5,767 nucleotides of DNA from Planctomycetes bacterium RBG_16_41_13 (GCA_001828295.1 MHYI01000253.1:126-5892), one strand, 5' to 3'. Counted from the stretch's first letter, positions 1 to 5,765 are shown. The notes: generated by a model not told the origin, from the letters alone. Numbers and translations are program-made.

Positions 1-55
1 CAAAAATAGTAACCGACTTTATTTTACTCCATAATGGGTGATGCTACTCATCTTC

Positions 56-412
56 CTAGTGTAATGTTCTTTGGCGGATACACCTTCTTTCTACAACGGT
101 AAACTTATGCAATATTTGTAAACGGCCATTCCTGAGGATATCTAATAAAATTTGAGCAGGCTCTTCAGGTGTAAAAGGATCTAAACGGAAATATACAACG
201 CCAACAGGAGTTACTGATCTATACTTATAGATCAATTCTCCATAATCTTTGTCAAACGTCAAAATTATCCGATTTTCCTCATAAGCACGCTTTAAAACAT
301 TGAAGTCTTTGAGTCCAGGCGTATCTTCAATTACAGATGCTACATTATGACCGCTGCCACGTAAGATTCGAATACTGGCGTCCGGAAAATTTTCATTTGC
401 CAAAAAATCCAT
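56..412 (-). CDS. DUF5615 PIN-like toxin of a type II toxin-antitoxin pair
   Basis: Predicted 118-residue cytoplasmic PIN-like protein of the DUF5615 (COG4634) family, the presumed nuclease toxin partner of DUF433 antitoxins. Visible family landmarks are the N-terminal strand and acidic motif FLANENFP (residues 3-10), GHNV (21-24), the PGLKDFNVL helix with D36 (32-40), the TFDKDYGEL motif with D54 and D56 (52-60), and the C-terminal FTVVE strand (104-108). E7, D36, D54 and D56 are the candidate metal-binding acids. The usual DEN triplet reads NEN here, so the first acid is Asn5; I believe this variant also occurs in the family. The ATG at 412 was chosen over an upstream in-frame ATG at 460 because the homologous region begins here, the gene overlaps the antitoxin stop as TGATG, and AGGGA lies 7 nt upstream (420-424). 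Length is normal for the family and the protein looks intact. RNase activity is inferred from the family, not seen. Confidence 0.88.
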   Translation of the reverse strand: MDFLANENFPDASIRILRGSGHNVASVIEDTPGLKDFNVLKRAYEENRIILTFDKDYGELIYKYRSVTPVGVVYFRLDPFTPEEPAQILLDILRNGRLQILHKFTVVERRCIRQRTLH

Positions 413-660
413 CAATCTGTCCCTGAAGGAATTGTATATAATGCTTCTTCGCGCATACACTCGGCTGAAAAGGCAAATACAGCACGCAAACCTTCCTTTG
501 TTAATGTTGGATAGTTTTCAATTATTTGCTGCTCTGTCCAGCCGTTTGCAAAAAGACCCAGAATGAATTCCACGGATAATCTCGTTCCTTTTACCACTGG
601 CTTACCAAGCAAAATTTCCGGATCTGAATGTATAAAATTTCTCCAATCAATCTCAGGCAT
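412..660 (-). CDS. DUF433 antitoxin (HTH-type) of the toxin-antitoxin pair
   Basis: 82-residue DUF433 (COG2442) protein, a small helix-turn-helix antitoxin family commonly paired with DUF5615 toxins. The typical core is clear: an N-terminal DP-x-ILLGKPVVKGTRLSV segment (residues 13-30), then EFILGLFANGWTEQQIIENYP (31-51), which should form the DNA-binding helices, and LTKEGLRAVFAFSAECMREE (53-72). The C-terminal tail (73-82) may contact the toxin. The ATG at 660 is preferred to the more upstream in-frame ATG at 762. The 34 extra residues have no family counterpart, and a GGGGG ribosome-binding site sits about 6 nt before 660. The stop codon shares a base with the toxin start, so translation is probably coupled, with the antitoxin made first. 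Such pairs usually repress their own promoter; the inverted repeat at 688-717 is a candidate operator. Antitoxin function is inferred from family and gene order. Confidence 0.9.
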   Translation of the reverse strand: MPEIDWRNFIHSDPEILLGKPVVKGTRLSVEFILGLFANGWTEQQIIENYPTLTKEGLRAVFAFSAECMREEALYTIPSGTD

Positions 661-687
661 TTTAACCCCCTTTTTAATCCAAAAGTA

Positions 688-717
688 GTTGACCCTGTTT
701 TTTCCCTGTCGGTCAAC
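688..717. promoter_or_regulatory. Inverted repeat upstream of the DUF433 antitoxin, candidate operator
   Basis: GTTGACC at 688-694 is repeated in perfect inverted form as GGTCAAC at 711-717, separated by 16 nt. It lies 28-57 bp before the antitoxin start codon, where an autoregulatory operator would be expected. On the minus strand a weak promoter can be drawn upstream, with TTGAAA (757-762), a 17-nt spacer, and TAGATG (734-739). The arms are exact, but the operator role is inferred and the promoter match is poor. It could instead be an mRNA hairpin. Confidence 0.35.
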
Positions 718-762
718 CCCGTTAGATAATAAACATCTACTGGAATCAATGTGTTTTTTCAA

Positions 763-909
763 GTTGTGGACTTTGGCTTACTTATCAAGGTTTTACAAGC
801 AATCCAAGCCTTTCGTGATAGCAAAGACACGAGGTTTGTTATCTGTTTTTTGCCAAATTTGGTATTGGAAAATCGTTTGCAGAATTTAGGTTTCACCTGT
901 AAATACTTT
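763..909. other. Gene-free spacer without recognisable content
   Basis: This stretch separates the toxin-antitoxin operon from the CAGATT repeat. Short open frames cross it on both strands. None has a recognisable domain or a convincing ribosome-binding site, and the plus-strand frame that starts at 751 runs directly into the repeat at 912. It may be eroded intergenic or formerly coding sequence; nothing visible decides this. Confidence 0.5.
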
Positions 910-992
910 TTATCCACAGATTTCGCAGATTAACGCAGATTTTTAAATAATCTCTTTTTTTATCTGTGGAAATCGGTGTAATCTGTGGATTA
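910..992. repeat. Inverted pair of CAGATT-core repeats with DnaA-box-like ends
   Basis: The left arm reads ATCCACAGATT (912-922) and continues with two more CAGATT copies at 926-931 and 936-941, giving a period of 9-10 bp. The right arm carries the inverse, AATCTGTGGAT (980-990), with related units ATCTGTGG (962-969) and AATCGGTG (971-978). The outer 11 bp of the two arms are exactly complementary. TTATCCACA at 910-918 matches the DnaA-box consensus exactly, and TGTGGATTA at 984-992 matches its reverse complement with one change. Repeats of this style are, from memory, dispersed in many environmental bacterial genomes. Function is unknown, and a replication role is not supported by any neighbouring gene. 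Confidence 0.75.
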
Positions 993-1043
993 TTTATTTT
1001 CATCCCCCCTTTGTGGCCAAGGCTCGCGGATGTTTCCTTTGTG

Positions 1044-3188
1044 TTAAAACTGATAACTTAATCCTACAAAATACGTCCTCCCCGGCCTTGGCAAATCCTC
1101 TGCTATGGAAACAGGCCCGGGGTCTTTATAGTCTTTATCAAACACATTAAATATCGTGCCCTGCACGTTCATTGTTCTAAAAAAATTTCTCCCGGTAATA
1201 GAAAGGTTTACCAATGCATACGAGGACATATCGTCCCGGCTGTCATCTTCCTCCCGGTATCGTTTCCCGCTAAAAAAGGCGCTTGCATTTGTGTTTATGT
1301 ATCTGCATGGCTGCGCATTGATCCCAATGTTGCCTTTATGCTTCGCCACAAAGGGCAGCTCATTTCCGTGGTCATCCTCCGGATCCTGAAACGTATAATT
1401 AAAAAATACATAATTGCCCGGCGATACATTTATCTTGGTCTCTACCTCAAATCCCTGAATATGCGCATCGCCAAAATTATCATACTGCCAGGTCTCACTG
1501 GTAGAATCCAGGGCGCGGAGCATTATAAGATTTTTGATATTATTGTTAAAGTAATTAATGCTGCTCGTGACATGTTTGTTGAAGGTATACATTAATCCCA
1601 TTTCCATTGTGCGGATAATCTCCGGGTCCAAATCCTCATTACCCAATCTTGCAGGCTGATTCACGGTAAACATCTCCAGAAAGCTTGGAGCGCGAAATGC
1701 CTCGCCATATAAAAACTTCAACGTAGCGTTCTCCATAAACTTCCAGGTCAAACCGGAGCGGGGACTCGTTGCATTGCCAAAATCATTATATTCATCATGT
1801 CTGGCGCCTAAAGTAAGGCTTATATCATCGGTAATGTCCCATGTATCCTGTATATAAACAGACCAGATATGCCTCGTCGTTTCTTTTAGAAAAGGATAGG
1901 TATCCGTAAAATCTTTCATCGATTCCAGCGGGTCCATGGTTAACGGGTCGAAATTCGCCGAATACTGGATATCTGATTGCTGAATACGCCGGTATTCAAA
2001 ACCTAATGTAATGATATTGCCGTCAAATAGTTCGTAGTCGAAAGGAATCTCTGCGCCAACAATTCTCTGTATCACTTTACCGTCGCCGACAAGGCCGTCC
2101 GGATATGTTTTAAAAGCATCATAGACGCCGTCGTTGTTTGTGTCAAAGGACAGGGTTGCGCCTTCCGGAAAAGATTCAACATAGGAATCGTTGTCAAATT
2201 GATCGTAATAAACCCTCGGTTTTACGGTGAAGATTTCTTCAAATGTTTTTTTGTATCCAACCTCGGCAAATACATAATTGCTCTCAATATCTGATTCATC
2301 GGTCAGCGCGTGCTGAGGGCCAACAAAAGGCCCCCGGTTTTTATTGTTATACCATCCCAGCAGGTAAACATCCTTATACGCCATTTTTAAATGCAGACCA
2401 TACTCCCTTCTCCAGTCCTCTACCTCGCCGGGGGCTTGCGATACTGCGGGAAATCCATAAGGGGACAGCGATCTATCCAGTACAGACTGGCTGTCGCTTT
2501 CTATAATGCCGTCATAACCATTCGTATCTCTGTAATGCATCATGCCGGAAACCTCAATGTTTCCATATCGCTTGCCAAACACAACATTCCCCTCTAACGT
2601 GTCATAGCTTCCAAAACCGCTGTCCACCAGTATGCCGTCTATATCCGCCCCGTCTTTTGTAATAATGTTAATCACTGACAAAAAGGCATTTTCTCCGTAC
2701 AATGCGGAACCAGGCCCGCGTATAATCTCTATTTTCTTAATATTTTTTAACGGGAAATCGTCAAAATTGCCAAAAGCGCTGCCGTCTAAGGGATTATTCA
2801 CAAAGTGGCCATCAATCATTACCCGCACCCTGTTTGCACCGTCAAGACCCCGCACTGCAGGAAATATTCCGCCAAAATTCCCCGATTTTAGTATTTCATA
2901 GCCCGGCACAGTCCGCAATAATTCCGCGAAGGTACGATATCCGGAATGGTGAATCTCCTCCTCATTTAATACCGTTACTATGCCCGGCGCCTTGCTTATG
3001 CGCACCCCATGCCTGGTCGATATGGCAACTTCGGTTTCCGCCAGCAACCACCTGATCTCCTCATGGATTGCATCGGTAATTTCAACCGGTTCACTGTTTT
3101 CCTGGTATGTAAAATCTTCCGCCAAGGCAGGCATTATGGTGAAACTTGTGTAAATTGCAAAAAATGCTGCAATAATCAATCTTTTCAT
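1044..3188 (-). CDS. TonB-dependent outer-membrane receptor
   Basis: 714-residue TonB-dependent receptor: a 22-strand outer-membrane barrel with an N-terminal plug that imports a scarce ligand using energy passed by TonB-ExbB-ExbD. Residues 1-23 form a Sec signal peptide (MKRLIIAAFF... ending ALA|ED). A TonB-box-like segment, ETEVAIST, lies at about 51-58. The plug covers about 65-180, with KAPGIVTVL, VRGLDGANRVRVMIDG and the hallmark EIIRGPGSALYGENAF followed by VINIIT. The barrel fills the rest, with FRAPSFLEMF (498-507) and the typical terminal aromatic F714 (GLSYQF). The ATG at 3188 is preferred to one at 3227 because it starts the signal peptide and has a weak AGGCG ribosome-binding site; the upstream ATG has none. 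A calcium-loop-like DTNNDGVYD occurs at 349-357. The gene is divergent from two periplasmic binding proteins, which suggests a shared ligand. Siderophore, cobalamin, metal or other ligands cannot be distinguished from sequence. Confidence 0.95.
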   Translation of the reverse strand: MKRLIIAAFFAIYTSFTIMPALAEDFTYQENSEPVEITDAIHEEIRWLLAETEVAISTRHGVRISKAPGIVTVLNEEEIHHSGYRTFAELLRTVPGYEILKSGNFGGIFPAVRGLDGANRVRVMIDGHFVNNPLDGSAFGNFDDFPLKNIKKIEIIRGPGSALYGENAFLSVINIITKDGADIDGILVDSGFGSYDTLEGNVVFGKRYGNIEVSGMMHYRDTNGYDGIIESDSQSVLDRSLSPYGFPAVSQAPGEVEDWRREYGLHLKMAYKDVYLLGWYNNKNRGPFVGPQHALTDESDIESNYVFAEVGYKKTFEEIFTVKPRVYYDQFDNDSYVESFPEGATLSFDTNNDGVYDAFKTYPDGLVGDGKVIQRIVGAEIPFDYELFDGNIITLGFEYRRIQQSDIQYSANFDPLTMDPLESMKDFTDTYPFLKETTRHIWSVYIQDTWDITDDISLTLGARHDEYNDFGNATSPRSGLTWKFMENATLKFLYGEAFRAPSFLEMFTVNQPARLGNEDLDPEIIRTMEMGLMYTFNKHVTSSINYFNNNIKNLIMLRALDSTSETWQYDNFGDAHIQGFEVETKINVSPGNYVFFNYTFQDPEDDHGNELPFVAKHKGNIGINAQPCRYINTNASAFFSGKRYREEDDSRDDMSSYALVNLSITGRNFFRTMNVQGTIFNVFDKDYKDPGPVSIAEDLPRPGRTYFVGLSYQF

Positions 3189-3241
3189 TTTAACGCCTGA
3201 ATTTGCCAGAGAATGGTTATTAAGCATTTGTTATTAATGAT

Positions 3242-3294
3242 AAAAAAAATTGCGCAGGAAAAATGCAAGGCACATTATCTCATCTTTATGCGCC
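3242..3294 (-). promoter_or_regulatory. Possible attenuator-like hairpins in the receptor leader
   Basis: On the leader RNA of the receptor gene, GGCGCAU (3294-3288) can pair with AUGUGCC (3275-3269) in a 7-bp stem with one G-U pair and a 12-nt loop. Further downstream, UGCGCAA (3256-3250) is followed directly by eight U residues (3249-3242). Its UGCGC can instead pair with GCGCA of the first stem, or its GCAA with UUGC (3268-3265). This arrangement resembles alternative terminator and antiterminator pairings, but the terminator stem is short. It matches no riboswitch class I know. Confidence 0.3.
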
Positions 3295-3330
3295 GGGCAG
3301 GTTTTTATTCTTAACGTGAGAATTTCCGGG

Positions 3331-3359
3331 ATTATACAAATAAGATTTTCTCAAAGCAA
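3331..3359 (-). promoter_or_regulatory. Sigma-70-like promoter for the TonB-dependent receptor
   Basis: On the minus strand the -10 element is a perfect TATAAT (3336-3331), and TTGCTT (3359-3354) stands at -35 with an optimal 17-nt spacer. The -35 matches only the TTG half of the consensus. Transcription would start near 3324 and give a leader of about 136 nt before the receptor ATG. It is back-to-back with the plus-strand promoter at 3391. Confidence 0.55.
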
Positions 3360-3390
3360 CCCCATAAACCTTATTCGTTCATAAAAATAC

Positions 3391-3418
3391 TTGACACACA
3401 CAGATATTCATATATATT
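3391..3418 (+). promoter_or_regulatory. Sigma-70-like promoter for the binding-protein operon
   Basis: A consensus TTGACA (3391-3396) is followed after 16 nt by TATATT (3413-3418), a five-of-six -10 match. This would start transcription near 3425, leaving a leader of roughly 155 nt before the first gene. A second TATAAT at 3485-3490 lacks a good -35. The gap to the opposing receptor promoter is about 30 bp, so one regulator could control both. No convincing palindromic operator is visible in that gap. Confidence 0.55.
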
Positions 3419-3581
3419 TTTTGTGCATATTGTTTATTTGCAGCATTTGTAATTTATTTGCGTCAACCTTCCCGTCTTTGTCTTTATAATGTGTATGGGG
3501 ATGTACAGAAAAATAAAATGTATCTTGTCTCATACCTGTAACCATACAATTCCGTATTTTTATAAAAGAGGCTCGCATGCA

Positions 3582-4385
3582 ATGTGGTTTCCCGCCTTCC
3601 TCTGCCTCTTTTTATTCACGAATACCCTGGCGCCATGCGCTGAGTATAAATACACTATCTATTTTTATAATCCGGAAACTAATATTAACAATTTTGCCTC
3701 ACTCAAAAAGGAGTTTGATCTCTACCTTTCCAGATTTGGCGGGTATCAATTTCAACCGTTTAGTGAACGCGAAATATTTGAAAAACTTATCTCCGAAAAA
3801 AAAGACGGTATCTTCATCATTTCAAGCTGGCATTATAAACAACTAAGAGAAAATATTTCTATCGAACCAATCCTGGTTGCCGTATCCAAAAATAAATCTA
3901 CATGCAGGAGAATTTTTTCAACAAGCAGGATTATTAACGACATAAGCATGTTAAGCGGCATGAACGTTGCCTCCGCCAGCAGCGAAGATTACACGAAAAA
4001 CGTCCTTATTCAAATGTTCGGGGAAAACAAAGGCGCTGTCGCTTCCTCTATAAAGATACTATCTGTTCCGAAAGAAATAGACGCATTGATGTCCGTAGGT
4101 TTTGGAATGGCAGACGCCGCCGTTACTACAGATAGCAGCCTTGCAAAGCTTTCCGCAATCAACAGTAAACTGCATGACACATTAAAGCAATTATTGATCA
4201 GCAATGAAACACTGCTCCCTATTGTAGCGGTACCAAAGCCTCAGGACGAAAATCACAAAAAACTGGCAAAAATAATTAAAGATATGGAAACCGCCGTTGA
4301 AGGGAAAAACAAACTCAGTATGCTGGGGTTTGACGGATGGAAAATACTCAACGCATCGGAAAAGGAATACCTGGAAAAACAATGA
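3582..4385 (+). CDS. PhnD-like periplasmic substrate-binding protein
   Basis: 267-residue exported protein resembling the PhnD-like family (PF12974), two-lobed periplasmic proteins first known from phosphonate uptake but also serving other ligands and sensor systems. A signal peptide is visible (hydrophobic residues 3-17, cleavage likely near PCA|EYKY). Lobe one begins KYTIYFYNPE (23-31), followed by LYLSRFGGYQFQPF (47-60) and the DGIFIISSWHY strand-turn (75-85), the usual place for a ligand-contacting Tyr. The hinge and second lobe include LSGMNVASASSEDYTKNVL (124-142) and GMADAAVTTDSSL (175-187). The end, MLGFDGWKIL (247-256), is typical of the family. ATG 3582 was chosen because AAGAGG lies 10 nt upstream. 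Longer in-frame starts at 3489 or 3501 would add up to 31 residues and give the signal peptide a positive n-region, so they remain possible. Cys19 is not in a good lipobox. The next gene overlaps by 4 bp. The ligand is unknown. Confidence 0.8.
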   Translation: MWFPAFLCLFLFTNTLAPCAEYKYTIYFYNPETNINNFASLKKEFDLYLSRFGGYQFQPFSEREIFEKLISEKKDGIFIISSWHYKQLRENISIEPILVAVSKNKSTCRRIFSTSRIINDISMLSGMNVASASSEDYTKNVLIQMFGENKGAVASSIKILSVPKEIDALMSVGFGMADAAVTTDSSLAKLSAINSKLHDTLKQLLISNETLLPIVAVPKPQDENHKKLAKIIKDMETAVEGKNKLSMLGFDGWKILNASEKEYLEKQ

Positions 4386-5377
4386 TTAAATACAAAAACA
4401 ACCTGATAAACAACACTACGATGCTTGCCGCAATCCTGAGCAAACAAGGCAGAAATCGCACATTCCCGGCATTCTTTTTTATACTATTTTCATTTCTGTC
4501 AGGCTATACAAATACGTCATACCCGGATACCACTGAAAATGTACTCATTATAAATTCAGACATATCCATAAAAAACTATTCTCTGGCGCATACGGGATTC
4601 AAATCCGTCATTCCAAACCCGAAAGGCGAAATAAACCTTGGCAATAAATGGAAAGAGAAATCCGAAACAGAGAAAATCATTCGGGAAGCTAGTCCGGCTA
4701 TCATATATTGCATAGGAATTAAGGCATATCTCTTCGCACAGGAAGTGACGAACGATGCCACTGTAATATTTTCTTCAATCATCAATTGGCGACGTCTCAC
4801 CATAAAAGAAAACACCTATGGCATATCCTCCGAACTGCTTCCGAGCATGCAATTGACGATGTACCGGTACCTCTTCCCGAAAACAAACAAAATCGGTGTT
4901 CTTTATAGTAAGGAATATAATGAAGAATGGATGCAGCAGGCAAGGGAAGACGCCAAAGATATTGGAATCAGCCTTGTGGGAATACCCATAAACAAAAAGA
5001 CAAACATAGCCTCTGCCCTGAAAAAACTTCTTAAAAACGTCGACGCCATTTGGCTGACTTCAGACCCGGTGGTGCTATCAAAAACAGATGCTGTCACTAA
5101 TATATTCCAGCAATGCAATGCGGCAAATATTCCTGTGTTTACTTACAGCGAGGCCTTTATTGATGCGGGAGCGACTCTGGTTATTTCTGCGGACATTCCC
5201 ACTACCGGCAAACAAGCCGCAAGGTTGACACTCGATCTGCTCTCCCGGCAAGAAAAGATCGAAAAAGTTAACACCCCTGCCGGTTCACACATAAGCATCA
5301 ACTTAAAAAAAGTTGAAGAAAACAAATTGCTGTTAAACGCAGAAGCATTAGATTCGGTGAATCAGATTATTCAATAG
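4382..5377 (+). CDS. ABC_sub_bind (COG2984-type) periplasmic binding protein
   Basis: 331-residue protein of the ABC_sub_bind family (PF04392, COG2984), periplasmic-binding-protein-like folds usually annotated as uncharacterised ABC transporter components. A basic N-terminus and a hydrophobic stretch FPAFFFILFSFLS (28-40) form a signal peptide or anchor; the cleavage site is unclear. Family features in order are PAIIYCIGIKAYLFAQ (105-120), TVIFSSIINW (127-136), YGISSELLPSMQL (146-158), KTNKIGVLYSKEYNEEW (167-183), VDAIWLTSDPVVLS (220-233), NIPVFTYSEAFIDAGATLVIS (249-269) and GKQAARLTLDLL (276-287). It ends with the usual ISINLKKVEENKLLL (304-318). ATG 4382 overlaps the preceding stop as ATGA, with GGAA 5 nt upstream, so translation is probably coupled. 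A start at 4421 would shorten the basic n-region and is an alternative. No permease or ATPase follows within the window. The ligand is unknown; some relatives bind amino acids. Confidence 0.9.
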   Translation: MIKYKNNLINNTTMLAAILSKQGRNRTFPAFFFILFSFLSGYTNTSYPDTTENVLIINSDISIKNYSLAHTGFKSVIPNPKGEINLGNKWKEKSETEKIIREASPAIIYCIGIKAYLFAQEVTNDATVIFSSIINWRRLTIKENTYGISSELLPSMQLTMYRYLFPKTNKIGVLYSKEYNEEWMQQAREDAKDIGISLVGIPINKKTNIASALKKLLKNVDAIWLTSDPVVLSKTDAVTNIFQQCNAANIPVFTYSEAFIDAGATLVISADIPTTGKQAARLTLDLLSRQEKIEKVNTPAGSHISINLKKVEENKLLLNAEALDSVNQIIQ

Positions 5378-5379
5378 AA

Positions 5380-5427
5380 AAGGATTTTACTGTTAATCGT
5401 AACACTATGGTTTTTTGAAAAATCCTT
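5380..5427 (+). other. Inverted repeat just after the binding-protein operon
   Basis: AAGGATTTT (5380-5388) is the exact complement of AAAATCCTT (5419-5427), beginning 3 nt after the last stop codon. A smaller hairpin, TGTTA-ATCG-TAACA (5391-5404), lies inside the loop and is followed shortly by six T (5411-5416). It may be a weak terminator or an mRNA 3'-end stabiliser. The A+T-rich stems make either role uncertain. Confidence 0.4.
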
Positions 5428-5438
5428 CCATGCGTTAA

Positions 5439-5494
5439 CCCTATGCTTCAGCATGGGGAATAGCGGAAAGTCATGGCTAAAGCCGGTTTTTTTT
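5439..5494 (+). terminator. Tandem hairpins with T-tract, probable operon terminator
   Basis: CCCTATGC-TTCA-GCATGGGG (5439-5458) folds into an 8-bp stem with one G-U pair and a TTCA loop. About 15 nt later TGGC-TAAA-GCCG forms a short stem followed by an uninterrupted run of eight T (5487-5494). GCGGAAA (5463-5469) can also pair with TTTCCGC (5502-5508) around it. It is well placed to end transcription of the two binding-protein genes. The T-proximal stem is only 3-4 bp, so this may instead be part of a dispersed palindromic element; hairpins with TTCA or TTTA tips are common at IS200/IS605-type ends. Confidence 0.45.
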
Positions 5495-5510
5495 ACTAAT
5501 ATTTCCGCAC

Positions 5511-5546
5511 TTAAGCAGAGACTCACGACCGTGCGTCTCTACTTAA
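5511..5546. repeat. Degenerate 36-bp palindrome, same family as 5711-5740
   Basis: The arms from TTAAG at 5511 to CTTAA at 5546 are complementary at 15 of 18 positions. The right half reads CCGTGCGTCTCTAC, identical to the right half of the perfect palindrome at 5711-5740. The left half differs by three bases (5516, 5523, 5528), all of which break pairing. This looks like an older, decaying copy of the same dispersed element. Confidence 0.8.
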
Positions 5547-5710
5547 CGGATGTGAAACGTGTCCCCGGCATTGATCAGGAATGTGTGTTGTAATCATAAA
5601 AGTTGGTAACACTTTAGCTTTTTGAAAACACTCAATAAAATCAAGGTTTTCGGTGTTTACAAAGAGAAAGGTATATACATGATTATTAAACAATCCCCTA
5701 AATCCCCTCT

Positions 5711-5740
5711 TGTAGAGACGCACGGCCGTGCGTCTCTACA
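5711..5740. repeat. Perfect 30-bp palindrome
   Basis: The half-site TGTAGAGACGCACGG (5711-5725) is followed immediately by its exact reverse complement (5726-5740), with no spacer. Its inner 26-28 bp match the degenerate copy at 5511-5546. Such GAGACGC-type palindromes are, from memory, dispersed repeats in several environmental bacterial lineages. With no encoded protein, it would have to be moved by a factor acting in trans, or act as a protein-binding or structural site. Confidence 0.9.
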
Positions 5741-5747
5741 TCAAACT

Positions 5748-5765
5748 CCCCTCTAAAAAGAGGGG
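5748..5765. repeat. C-rich hairpin repeat CCCCTCT-AAAA-AGAGGGG
   Basis: CCCCTCT (5748-5754) and AGAGGGG (5759-5765) form a perfect 7-bp stem with an AAAA loop. Related C-rich text, AATCCCCTAAATCCCCTCT (5692-5710), lies just left of the 30-bp palindrome, so the palindrome appears set within a second repeat of the AATCCCCTAAATCCCC type. The element probably continues past the window edge. It could also act as a terminator on either strand, although no T-tract is seen. Confidence 0.65.

Noticed and set aside
751..933. Plus-strand 60-codon open frame beginning MFFQVVDFGLL
   Set aside because: No recognisable domain or convincing ribosome-binding site, and its last codons are the CAGATT repeat itself.
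910..992. Replication origin suggested by the DnaA-box match
   Set aside because: Only one exact box, no cluster of boxes, and no dnaA, dnaN, rep or par gene nearby.
3231..3243. AT-rich dyad TTATTAATGATAA resembling half of a Fur box
   Set aside because: Only 10 of 13 positions are symmetric in very AT-rich DNA, and it lies far downstream of the predicted promoter.
3269..3330. CCTGCC on the minus strand of the receptor leader, reminiscent of the end of a cobalamin riboswitch
   Set aside because: The other conserved cobalamin-riboswitch boxes are missing and the leader upstream of it is too short.
3577..3846. Plus-strand 89-codon open frame overlapping the start of the PhnD-like gene
   Set aside because: It is a shifted frame within the PhnD-like coding sequence, with no family features; the gene's own frame has the signal peptide and conserved motifs.
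5656..5680. TTTACA followed by TATATA, looking like a promoter for a gene beyond the right edge
   Set aside because: The spacing between the two hexamers is only 10 nt, too short for a sigma-70 promoter.
5523..5723. Minus-strand 66-codon open frame in the right-hand gene-free region
   Set aside because: It starts inside the 30-bp palindrome and ends within the degenerate palindrome, and shows no domain.
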